The notes beneath the pieces were generated by a model. It was not told the origin of the DNA. It saw only the letters and a list, made by a program, of their open reading frames with translations, and searched no databases. A DNA stretch of 64,000 nt from positions 101,699 through 165,698 of the forward strand of contig PHBY01000009.1 in NCBI GenBank assembly GCA_002840735.1, written 5' to 3'. Positions 51,182-59,674 of the stretch are shown one piece after another. The position numbers and the translations under genes were made by a program. The DNA is from Chloroflexi bacterium HGW-Chloroflexi-2. GTDB taxonomy: Bacteria > Chloroflexota > Anaerolineae > Anaerolineales > Anaerolineaceae. Position 1 is the stretch's first letter. Each line of letters opens with the position of its first letter.

Positions 51182-51628
51182 ATGTCAAAACAAGTTCAGA
51201 AAACGATCAAAAAGAAAAATAACAATAATATTTGGCTCATCTTAGGAGGGCTTGTAATCATTGCATTGGCTGTTATCATTGGTTTTTCACAGAACACTGC
51301 GGACACAAATACATTACCCCTTGAAGTTAGTGTGGAGGATGCATATCAAATGCGCGATAACGGAGCATTTGTGCTGGATGTGCGAGAACTCGGTGAGTGG
51401 GAAGAAGGACACATCCCAGATGCGACATTAATACCGTTGGGACAGTTAGAACGTCGTATGAATGAAATTCCAAAAGACCAAGAGGTAGTAATCGTTTGTA
51501 GATCCGGAAATAGGAGCGCACAAGCGCGAGACATTCTTAAGAATGCCGGTTTCACAAACATCACAAGTATGGACGGTGGGATGAATCAATGGATTGCAAA
51601 ATCCTATGAAGTAGAAATCGGTCAATAA
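51182..51628 (+). CDS. Membrane-anchored rhodanese-like protein
   Basis: N-terminal TM; AFVLDVRELGEWEEGHIPDATLIPLGQL; active-site VCRSGNRS. Confidence 0.92.
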   Translation: MSKQVQKTIKKKNNNNIWLILGGLVIIALAVIIGFSQNTADTNTLPLEVSVEDAYQMRDNGAFVLDVRELGEWEEGHIPDATLIPLGQLERRMNEIPKDQEVVIVCRSGNRSAQARDILKNAGFTNITSMDGGMNQWIAKSYEVEIGQ

Positions 51629-51712
51629 TATTAATTAATTATTCTCTTAAGTTAATGATTCTATAAAATGAGTTTATAGAACTATTGATTATCCGGAAGG
51701 AAGAGGCTGGGC

Positions 51713-52516
51713 ATGAGTAAATATCGGGTAAAACCAGGACAGAAAATAAACCTAAATGATTGGGATCCAGATGATAAATCTGGATGGCCAGAGGGTAAAA
51801 AAGAAGCGAAGGAAGAGTTTATAGAAATTAACAAAGAATTGGAGTCTCTCCAAGAACTTTTGTTTGCTGAAAATAAACACAAGATATTGATTGTGTTACA
51901 GGCTATGGACACTGGGGGAAAAGATGGGGTCATTAGAGCTGTCTTTGATGGTGTTAACCCTGCTGGTGTGCGCGTAGCCAGCTTTAAAGTTCCAACTGAA
52001 GAAGAATTATCACATGATTTCTTGTGGCGCATACATAAACAAACACCAGGGAAAGGTGAAATGGTAATTTTTAACAGAAGCCACTATGAAGATGTACTTG
52101 TGGTTCGTGTCCATAATCTTGTTCCTCAAAATGTATGGGCAAAGAGATTTGAACATATCAATAATTTTGAAAAATTATTAGCAGATGAAGGAACAACTAT
52201 TTTAAAATTTTTTCTGCATATCTCGAAAGATGAGCAAAAAGAAAGACTTCAAGAAAGATTGGATATTCCTGAAAAACAATGGAAATTTTCACCAGGGGAT
52301 CTCAAAGAACGTTTGTTATGGGAAGATTACACCAAAGCATTTGAGGATGTATTGTCTAAAACCTCCAATTCATATGCACCCTGGTATATCATTCCAGCAA
52401 ACCGGAATTGGTATCGAAATTGGCTAATCAGCTCCATTCTTGTGGATGAGTTGAAATCACTGAAAATGAAGTATCCTGATCCGCAAGAGGATTTGAGCAA
52501 GATTAAAATTGATTAA
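51713..52516 (+). CDS. ppk2: Polyphosphate kinase 2 family protein
   Basis: VLQAMDTGGKDGVIRAVFDGVNPAGVRVASFK, FNRSHYEDVLVVRVH, FFLHISKDEQKERLQERL. Confidence 0.94.
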   Translation: MSKYRVKPGQKINLNDWDPDDKSGWPEGKKEAKEEFIEINKELESLQELLFAENKHKILIVLQAMDTGGKDGVIRAVFDGVNPAGVRVASFKVPTEEELSHDFLWRIHKQTPGKGEMVIFNRSHYEDVLVVRVHNLVPQNVWAKRFEHINNFEKLLADEGTTILKFFLHISKDEQKERLQERLDIPEKQWKFSPGDLKERLLWEDYTKAFEDVLSKTSNSYAPWYIIPANRNWYRNWLISSILVDELKSLKMKYPDPQEDLSKIKID

Positions 52517-52523
52517 AATAATA

Positions 52524-52562
52524 AGGAGCCAATATTCATAAATTCCCTGGCTCCTTTTTTTT
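52524..52562 (+). terminator. Intrinsic terminator after ppk2
   Basis: AAGGAGCCA...TGGCTCCTTTTTTTT. Confidence 0.88.
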
Positions 52563-52573
52563 CACTAAAAAAT

Positions 52574-53185
52574 TTAGTTTCCGAACATATCTTCATAATC
52601 CTTCATTGCAGCTTCGACTACCTTCCAGGCTTGTTCAGCACCGAAAACTCCTGCAATAAATGTGGAATCTTCCTTACCGGGAATCAATTTGTATGTACTG
52701 AAATAATGTAGAAGTCGGTCTATCAAAACCTGGGGAATATCTGATAGATCGTGTGCGTTTTGCCAGAAGTAATCATTAAACAAAATTGCAATTATTTTAT
52801 CGTCTGCTTCGCCATCATCTATCATCTGAATACCACCGATGACGCGAGCGGTTAGAATTATTTCAGATTTTGTTATCGGTCTTTCGCTAATCACGCAAAT
52901 ATCTAATGGATCCCCATCACCCTTTGAAGATTTTGGTGAAAGTTGATGCACTCTATTTCCACAATACGTTCTTGGAATAAAGCCATATAAAGATGGGGGT
53001 TGAGAAGATGTTCTTTGAGGGCGGTCTACCCTCAAGTATCCTGTCACTTTATCAACTTCATATTTGACCAGATCAAATGATGAAAGTTCAATAAAAGCAT
53101 TAACTTCTTTTGGTGGATTTGGGCCTGTTTCTAATCCATGCCATGGATGTGGTCGCCATCGATAAAAAGGATTTGGAAAATTCAA
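52574..53185 (-). CDS. ppa: Inorganic pyrophosphatase
   Basis: YEVDKVTGYLRVDRP, YGFIPRTYCG, GDGDPLDICVISE. Confidence 0.93.
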   Translation of the reverse strand: MNFPNPFYRWRPHPWHGLETGPNPPKEVNAFIELSSFDLVKYEVDKVTGYLRVDRPQRTSSQPPSLYGFIPRTYCGNRVHQLSPKSSKGDGDPLDICVISERPITKSEIILTARVIGGIQMIDDGEADDKIIAILFNDYFWQNAHDLSDIPQVLIDRLLHYFSTYKLIPGKEDSTFIAGVFGAEQAWKVVEAAMKDYEDMFGN

Positions 53186-53332
53186 AATTTTCTCCGATTT
53201 GCTATCTTTTTAATTATTATAAACCGTTCTATTGAAATATCACGAGTATTTTATGTGAATGATAGAATGTGCAAGTAATCAATAGTATGCGTATGAGATT
53301 AAACACACAAAAAATACTATAATAAAGTAATT

Positions 53333-53860
53333 ATGAGTCCACGAACAAAAATTGAAAGCAGCTTGTATTATTCCCTTTTGGGTTTTTTTATTAATAAACC
53401 CAGTTATGGTTATGAACTCTACAAATATATTTCTAAAGAAACTTCTTTTTTCAATATCTGGTACTTAAAACAGTCCCAATTTTATGGATTTTTGGAAAGA
53501 TTATTTAACGAAGGCTTTCTTTCTCCAAAATTGATCGAAGGTGAGCAATATCCTGATCGTAAATTATTTACAATTACAGATGCTGGAATCCAACAATTGG
53601 AAAATTGGATCACAACCCCTGTAAAACGTGGGCGTGAAATGAGACAAGAATTTATTGCTAAATTATTTATTGCTCAAAACTTTTATGAGGAAAAAATTGA
53701 ATTACTGGTTGAGAACCAAATGAACGTTTGTCACCAATGGTTAGATGAACAGGATCTTTGTCTCATTAATGAGAAAGATCACTTTCAAATCCTATTAATT
53801 AATTATCGAAAAAAGCAAATTCAGGCAATGTTGGAGTGGCTGAAACAAATTAATTTCTAG
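53333..53860 (+). CDS. PadR family transcriptional regulator
   Basis: PSYGYELYKYI...QSQFYGFLERLFNEGFLSPKLIEGEQYPDRKLFTITDAGIQQLENWI. Confidence 0.9.
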   Translation: MSPRTKIESSLYYSLLGFFINKPSYGYELYKYISKETSFFNIWYLKQSQFYGFLERLFNEGFLSPKLIEGEQYPDRKLFTITDAGIQQLENWITTPVKRGREMRQEFIAKLFIAQNFYEEKIELLVENQMNVCHQWLDEQDLCLINEKDHFQILLINYRKKQIQAMLEWLKQINF

Positions 53861-53915
53861 CGAACCATTACATAAAAAGTCCTGCTTTAATAATAAGAAA
53901 ATCTTCAGAAATTGT

Positions 53916-53953
53916 AAAAAGAGGTTGACTTCTTTTTTTGATTGTCAACCTCT
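53916..53953 (-). terminator. Intrinsic terminator downstream of ndk
   Basis: GAGGTTGAC...GTCAACCTC with A5 on the plus-strand left flank (T tract on minus strand). Confidence 0.75.
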
Positions 53954-53965
53954 CTGTAAAATTTT

Positions 53966-54421
53966 CTAATTATCTCCCATCACCCAATCTTCATCCGCCT
54001 TCTTCCAATTGACGATTTCACTCTTTTCAAACCATAGTAAAATTTCACTTTCGGCATTTTCTGGAGAGTCAGATGCATGTGTAAGATTTCTACTAATTCT
54101 TGAAGCAAAATCATGACGGATGGTGCCTGGTTCTGCTTTGAGCGGGTCGGTCAATCCCATAGTCTGTCGAACCGCTTGCACAGCGAAAGGTCCTTCAAAT
54201 ACCATAGCCATCACAGGCGCAGCAGTAATATATTTGATCAGACCATCATAAAATGGCTTTCCTTGATGAACCGCATAATGTTTTTCAGCAAGACTGACAG
54301 GAACTTGCAGGAACTTTGCAGCTACTAATTTAAGGCCACGTTTCTCAAGTCTCGCCAGAATCTCCCCAATCAATCCGCGTTGAACTCCATCTGGTTTCAC
54401 CAGAACAAAAGTTTTTTCCAA
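53966..54421 (-). CDS. ndk: Nucleoside-diphosphate kinase (TTG start)
   Basis: EKTFVLVKPDGVQRGLIGEI, IRHDFA, NLTHASDSPENAESEI; TTG with GGAGG six nt upstream gives the canonical N-terminus. Confidence 0.95.
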   Translation of the reverse strand: MEKTFVLVKPDGVQRGLIGEILARLEKRGLKLVAAKFLQVPVSLAEKHYAVHQGKPFYDGLIKYITAAPVMAMVFEGPFAVQAVRQTMGLTDPLKAEPGTIRHDFASRISRNLTHASDSPENAESEILLWFEKSEIVNWKKADEDWVMGDN

Positions 54422-54440
54422 TACATACCTCCGATAAAAA

Positions 54441-57400
54441 TTATAATAATAAATCTTCAGCTTTTGAGTATGCGTCAAGCGCATTCTGAAGTTGATTATT
54501 TTTTAAATATGCATCGCCCAAAGCCTGCCATAAATTTATATCAATAGGATAGTGGTGATTTAAGGCATTCTGGATGTTTTCAATAATTGTATCCAATTCA
54601 AAACAGTCACGAATTAATGGATCAAATAAATTGATTGCTTGCTCAATGTTCCCACTATCAAGGAATTTATTAGCAGTTTCCAATTCTTCGAGTCTATTAT
54701 CATTGACCTTTACAGGTTGAGTATCTTCAACCTTCTCTTCCAATTGTGGAATAATCTCTTGCTCATCAATCAAACTTTCCTGTTCATTCGCAGTAGGTTC
54801 AATAATTTGATCTTCCGGTAATGAACTATCCGTGGTTAATTCAAATTTCTGGTCTTCTATTTCCGCAATTTCTTCAGATACTATGCCTTCTTCTGGGTAA
54901 GCAGAAGATAATTCCTCACCTTCGACCAATAAAATGTTATCCTCGATGGTCAATTCAGAAATTAATTCCTCGGGTTCAACATCTTCAATATCCGGTTCGG
55001 GAATTTCAATTTGAGACTCAACAGGATCAATTTCTACCCGGGAAGTTAATACTTCTAAATCTTCTTCAGATTCAATTTCGGAATTTTTTTCATCCAGAAG
55101 CGGTTCTTCATCGATTAATTCTGGCAGAGTACCATTAAAACCATCAATTTCTAAATCTAGCTCCTCAACATAAGGTGTTGTTTGTTTTTCAACAACATCA
55201 GCTTCCAATTCTTCAAAAAGATTTTCAAAATCATGGATTTTTTCTTCACCCTGGTCCATTTCACCTGAGATTTCAACTTTCTCATCTTTAAATGAATCCT
55301 GGACTTCTATTGAAGAAATTCCTTCCAGGGTTGGTGAAGTCACCTGGGATTGAATCTCGTCTGTTTCAATCTCTAATTCTTTCAACCAACCAGGAGTGGT
55401 ATCTAGGTCATCGCCAACATTCTGTGTTGGTTTCGATTCTTCTGATATCCATTCTGGTGGATTTTCGCTTCGATCTTCTGGCTTACTCAGGAGGGTTTCC
55501 TCATCGGCTCCTTGTTTCAAAGCTAATCCTTCCATCCAGGCTAAAGCAGATTCCAATTCATTGTCTTCATCTTCGATTGCAAGTTGACCTTCTTCTTCTA
55601 ATGCTTCTGGCTTTTCAATTTCCAAAGAAGAAAATTCAAGGTCAGGAACGAAATCTTCCATTTTTTGCTCTTCAATTTGAGGAATAGACGTATTTTCAGA
55701 ATCAGTAATTGGTTGGATTTCTTCAATGATTTCTTCAAGTTTTTCAATTTCCGAAGCGGATAATTCTACTTCAGTGTTCACTTCTTCGGTTTCTTGTTCT
55801 TCTGATGAAGAAGATTGCTTATCATCATTTATTTCTGAAGATTGCTCTTCCATAAAAGTTTCTTCATTAATTTCAGCGATTTCTTCAAAATCTAAGGTAT
55901 TATCTATCGTAATTGAATGATCTTTGACTTCATCAAAGCTGATTTTAATATCATCCAATTCGTTTTCGGTTTTTTCATCTGAAATCGATAACCAATCTGG
56001 TAAAAAATCTTGATCTTCTACGGAGTCAAATGAAGATTGCTTGCTTTCATCATCGATCACCGATTTTATCCAATCAGGAATTTCCTCTTTCTTATTTTCT
56101 TCTAAAAATTCTTTTTCTGAATCTTCTTTGTTTTCATCTAATACTAATGAATTTAACCATTCATCATCCATTGAAGGAGCTGGTTTATTCTCTTCTGTTT
56201 CTATTTCTTCGAGTTCATTAATTATTTGATCTAATGAATGTACATTAATCTCTTCTTCTTTTTCCAATTCTTTTTCTATTTCAGAAATTTTTTCAAATGT
56301 CGTTGATTTTGGTACTTCTAAATTGTCAACTTGTTCTTCATCAGAAGATAAATCTTTTATCCAGTCCAGTTCATTATCAAAATTTTCTTCCGAGACTAAC
56401 TCATTAGCTGATTCTAAAGAAGTATCAATTTCATCTTCTTGTAAAGGAATTGAAGAAAAATCGAATCCTTGTAAGGTATCCTCTAACGAGGATTCTTTAT
56501 CATCAGTGAATTCATTTCCCCAACTTATTTGGGACTCATTTTTATTAAAATCGGATTTATCTTTCTCTAAGCTATCAAATAAATCCTCCAGATTTTTGAC
56601 TTCAAATTCATCGACATCTTCTGGAATATTAATACTGGTTTCTGAAGGTGCAATTTCCTGTAGCCATCCTGGAATTTCCGCTGGTTGGATTTCTTCTTCA
56701 ACTTCCTCATATTCACCACGATCTTCAAGAAAGTTGTCACCTTTGCTGCTCGAAATCACGTCTTCTACAGGAAGTATTGGCGGGATGGTAAAGCCTTTTT
56801 CGAGGTTCTCATCTTCCTCGTTTGAAATATTCCATCCAGCGTCCTTGATCCATTCAGGAATATCCTTGTCTTTTTCGTTAGGTTCAGACGGAAATGTAAT
56901 TTCACTCATTTCGTCTTGAGCTTGATCCGGGTTGACAACATCTTTCGGGTTTTCCTCTGTGGGGAGGGGCTCAGTTACAACTTCACTTTCTGCATCTATC
57001 GTTTCTTTTGGTTGACTAACAGTGTCATCAAACCAGTTCGATAAATCCTCGTCAGTGGAATTTTCATGATCCAGGGCAAACCCTATTGATTGTGCCCAGT
57101 CTGGCTGGTCATCAATAATTACACCTGGATCCCAATCTAATAAATCCAACATGATATGTGAATCGGGGACATCGGCAGTAGCTAACGTCTTTTCATTAAT
57201 ATATTGAAAATATGGATCCATATCTATTACTCTTTGGCGAAAAATTTTTTGGTCTTCTTCTCTTGTAGTACCAGGCAGAATTTCAGTCAGAATTTTATTT
57301 GCCTCATAACAATAGGGCAATTTACTAATTAATTTACTGCAGGTCTCAGTGGCTTCTACTTTTTGTCCTAATAGAAAATAAATACGAGCCAAGACAACTT

Positions 57401-57899
57401 CAAGATCAACACGATTGGGGTCCTCAGATAAGGCTGCCCAAATCTCTGCAATTGCCTGATTGTATAATTCACCACGTGTGTACATTCTGACAAGTGCTCC
57501 TCTGGTCAATCTAATTTTTGGTGGGGCTATGCCATCACGATTGGTATACAATCTGCGTAATTCATCCTGAACTGCTTTATTGGAAGGTTGGACTTCAAAA
57601 GCTCGTTCCATATGCCAAATAGCAGCATCGAGGTTATTTTCATCTTCACGGATAATGGACATTCCAATGTGGGAGATAAAATCATCTGGTACGGAAGATA
57701 GTACTCTTTGGAAAATATCTGAAGCGTCGCCGTATTTCTGCTTTTCAAGTAATGCTTTTCCTAACAATCGGTAACTATCAATATGTTTTGGGTACATTTG
57801 AAGAATATGTTTACAATGCCCAATAGCCTGATCGATTTGTCCATTATCTATCAGATTTTCAATTTTCCGGATGTATTCTCTTAATGAAATATTTGCCAT
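54441..57899 (-). CDS. TPR protein with long acidic low-complexity region
   Basis: TPR-like N-terminus (IGHCKHILQMYPKHIDSYRLLGKALLEKQKYGDASDIFQRVL) and C-terminus; about 700 aa Glu/Asp/Ser-rich middle with recurrent P-x-W-[IL] motifs. Confidence 0.88.
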   Translation of the reverse strand: MANISLREYIRKIENLIDNGQIDQAIGHCKHILQMYPKHIDSYRLLGKALLEKQKYGDASDIFQRVLSSVPDDFISHIGMSIIREDENNLDAAIWHMERAFEVQPSNKAVQDELRRLYTNRDGIAPPKIRLTRGALVRMYTRGELYNQAIAEIWAALSEDPNRVDLEVVLARIYFLLGQKVEATETCSKLISKLPYCYEANKILTEILPGTTREEDQKIFRQRVIDMDPYFQYINEKTLATADVPDSHIMLDLLDWDPGVIIDDQPDWAQSIGFALDHENSTDEDLSNWFDDTVSQPKETIDAESEVVTEPLPTEENPKDVVNPDQAQDEMSEITFPSEPNEKDKDIPEWIKDAGWNISNEEDENLEKGFTIPPILPVEDVISSSKGDNFLEDRGEYEEVEEEIQPAEIPGWLQEIAPSETSINIPEDVDEFEVKNLEDLFDSLEKDKSDFNKNESQISWGNEFTDDKESSLEDTLQGFDFSSIPLQEDEIDTSLESANELVSEENFDNELDWIKDLSSDEEQVDNLEVPKSTTFEKISEIEKELEKEEEINVHSLDQIINELEEIETEENKPAPSMDDEWLNSLVLDENKEDSEKEFLEENKKEEIPDWIKSVIDDESKQSSFDSVEDQDFLPDWLSISDEKTENELDDIKISFDEVKDHSITIDNTLDFEEIAEINEETFMEEQSSEINDDKQSSSSEEQETEEVNTEVELSASEIEKLEEIIEEIQPITDSENTSIPQIEEQKMEDFVPDLEFSSLEIEKPEALEEEGQLAIEDEDNELESALAWMEGLALKQGADEETLLSKPEDRSENPPEWISEESKPTQNVGDDLDTTPGWLKELEIETDEIQSQVTSPTLEGISSIEVQDSFKDEKVEISGEMDQGEEKIHDFENLFEELEADVVEKQTTPYVEELDLEIDGFNGTLPELIDEEPLLDEKNSEIESEEDLEVLTSRVEIDPVESQIEIPEPDIEDVEPEELISELTIEDNILLVEGEELSSAYPEEGIVSEEIAEIEDQKFELTTDSSLPEDQIIEPTANEQESLIDEQEIIPQLEEKVEDTQPVKVNDNRLEELETANKFLDSGNIEQAINLFDPLIRDCFELDTIIENIQNALNHHYPIDINLWQALGDAYLKNNQLQNALDAYSKAEDLLL

Positions 57900-58005
57900 A
57901 AGTACCTCCCAGAAATAGTATGCAACATCTTAATTAATTTCGCAAGTACATTACAAATCGAAAATTAACAAGATGAAGAATAAAAAAACTGAAAAGAGAG
58001 GAAGA

Positions 58006-59238
58006 TTAATCTCCCAGGTAGTCTCTTAGTTTTCTTCGAATTACTGGATGGCGTAATCTGCTTAATGCCTGGGCTTCAATTTGTCGTACTCTTTCTCTCG
58101 TTACACCCATTTTGCGTCCAACTTCTTCTAATGTGTACGCTTGACCATCTAAAAGTCCATAACGTAATTGAAGAATTCGAACCTCTCTCGGTGGAAGCCC
58201 ATTTAGAACTTCTTCAAGATGTTGGCGCAATAAATTATATGTTGCGGTATCGTCTGGAGGTGGTGCTTCGTCATCTTCAATAAAATCTCCCAGAACTGAG
58301 TCTTCTTCATCATCAGTCGGAGTTTCCAAAGATAGGGGTCTACGAGCAACCTGTATCATATTTTCCACTTTTTTTGGCGGAACATCCAAAGCTTCAGCTA
58401 ACTCTTCCACACTGGGTTCTCTTCCTAATCTTTGTGTTAATTGGTGCTGGATCCGCAATAATTTGTTGATCTGATCTCCCATGTGGACAGGAACACGAAT
58501 AGTTCTGCCCTGGTCTGCAATAGCTCGTGTGACTGCCTGACGGATCCACCAGGTAGCATAAGTTGAAAATTTATGTCCTCGACGATAATCAAATTTCTTA
58601 GTCGCTCGAATAAGCCCTATGTTACCTTCCTGAATTAAATCCAAAAAAGGTACGCCACGTCCCATATATTTTTTTGCAACACTGATAACCAGGCGGGAAT
58701 TTGCTGTAATTAAGTGTTCGCGTCCATCCCAACCATCTTCAATTAACTTTCGTAATTCAAATCTTCGATGATCAGTAGAACTCCCTTTTGCTAATTCTTC
58801 CCGAGCAATTCTTCCTCGTTCAATTCTCTGTGCTAATTCAACTTCTTCTTCGGCAGTTAATAAAGGAACTCTACTAACTTCTTTAAGGTAAAGACCAATT
58901 GTATCGTCTGTATCTATGTTTTCAAGGTCATCAAAAACAAGTTTTCCAGCTTCTTCGTCCTCATCGAGTTCTTTCTCGTCCACGTCAAGTTCTAAATCAT
59001 CTTCAGCGGGGCCATCTAATGGTGTTTCATCTTCAACATACGGAATACCTGCACTCATTAGAGCAGCAAAGGCTTCTTCTAATTGATCAACATCTTGTTC
59101 AGCCTCAGGGAAAAAATGAAGAATATCATCAATGGTTACATAAGATTTTTGTCTGCCAAGTTCAATCAATCTGGCAATTGCCGGATATTCATTTAATTCT
59201 TCATTATCATCATCTACAACATTTAGGAAATTATCCAT
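58006..59238 (-). CDS. rpoD: RNA polymerase primary-type sigma factor (RpoD/SigA)
   Basis: [54 protein letters not shown]; region 4 [30 protein letters not shown]. Confidence 0.96.
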   Translation of the reverse strand: MDNFLNVVDDDNEELNEYPAIARLIELGRQKSYVTIDDILHFFPEAEQDVDQLEEAFAALMSAGIPYVEDETPLDGPAEDDLELDVDEKELDEDEEAGKLVFDDLENIDTDDTIGLYLKEVSRVPLLTAEEEVELAQRIERGRIAREELAKGSSTDHRRFELRKLIEDGWDGREHLITANSRLVISVAKKYMGRGVPFLDLIQEGNIGLIRATKKFDYRRGHKFSTYATWWIRQAVTRAIADQGRTIRVPVHMGDQINKLLRIQHQLTQRLGREPSVEELAEALDVPPKKVENMIQVARRPLSLETPTDDEEDSVLGDFIEDDEAPPPDDTATYNLLRQHLEEVLNGLPPREVRILQLRYGLLDGQAYTLEEVGRKMGVTRERVRQIEAQALSRLRHPVIRRKLRDYLGD

Positions 59239-59345
59239 ACTTTAAACTAATCCCTTGAGGTAATTAATTACTAAAGACCATAGGTCCATATCATCAAATA
59301 TTAAGTTTGCACTCTTCAGCATACACTTTTTCATTCTAAAATTCA

Positions 59346-59403
59346 ATAGCAAAAGCTATGGAAAAATGACTGTGCAAATAAACGAGCGGAATTGTCCGCT
59401 CGT
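59346..59403 (-). other. Two small hairpins upstream of rpoD
   Basis: ATAGC-aaaa-GCTAT and ACGAGCGGA-attg-TCCGCTCGT (perfect 9-bp stem). Confidence 0.5.
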
Positions 59404-59574
59404 CTAAAGTTCTAATAAAATTAGCAAGTTAGATATTACAACAAATGAAATACGAAGTCAATAACGAATTTGTGAATTATCTCATTAATTTGATTAGAAA
59501 ATTTTAAGAATTTAATAATAAAAAATAATTTGTATAAATTATGGAAAATTAGTAGGATTTGTGCGAAATTTTAT

Positions 59575-59602
59575 TTGACACATTTATTATTCGGACTAAA
59601 AT
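59575..59602 (+). promoter_or_regulatory. Putative sigma-70-type promoter for the H+-pyrophosphatase
   Basis: TTGACA - 16 nt - TAAAAT upstream of hppA. Confidence 0.65.
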
Positions 59603-59674
59603 AATCTTTTGGGGCTGAGTTCAACAAACTGAATATCTTGTACTATCCAATTTTATCTACTCTGAGGAGGAAAA

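Noticed and set aside
54639-56919. Several plus-strand Ser/Leu-rich ORFs antisense to the acidic TPR gene (e.g. 56323..56919, 55292..55687)
   Set aside because: They are the reverse complement of Glu/Asp-rich codons (GAA/GAT to TTC/ATC), giving spurious open Ser/Phe/Leu-rich frames; no RBS or domain support.
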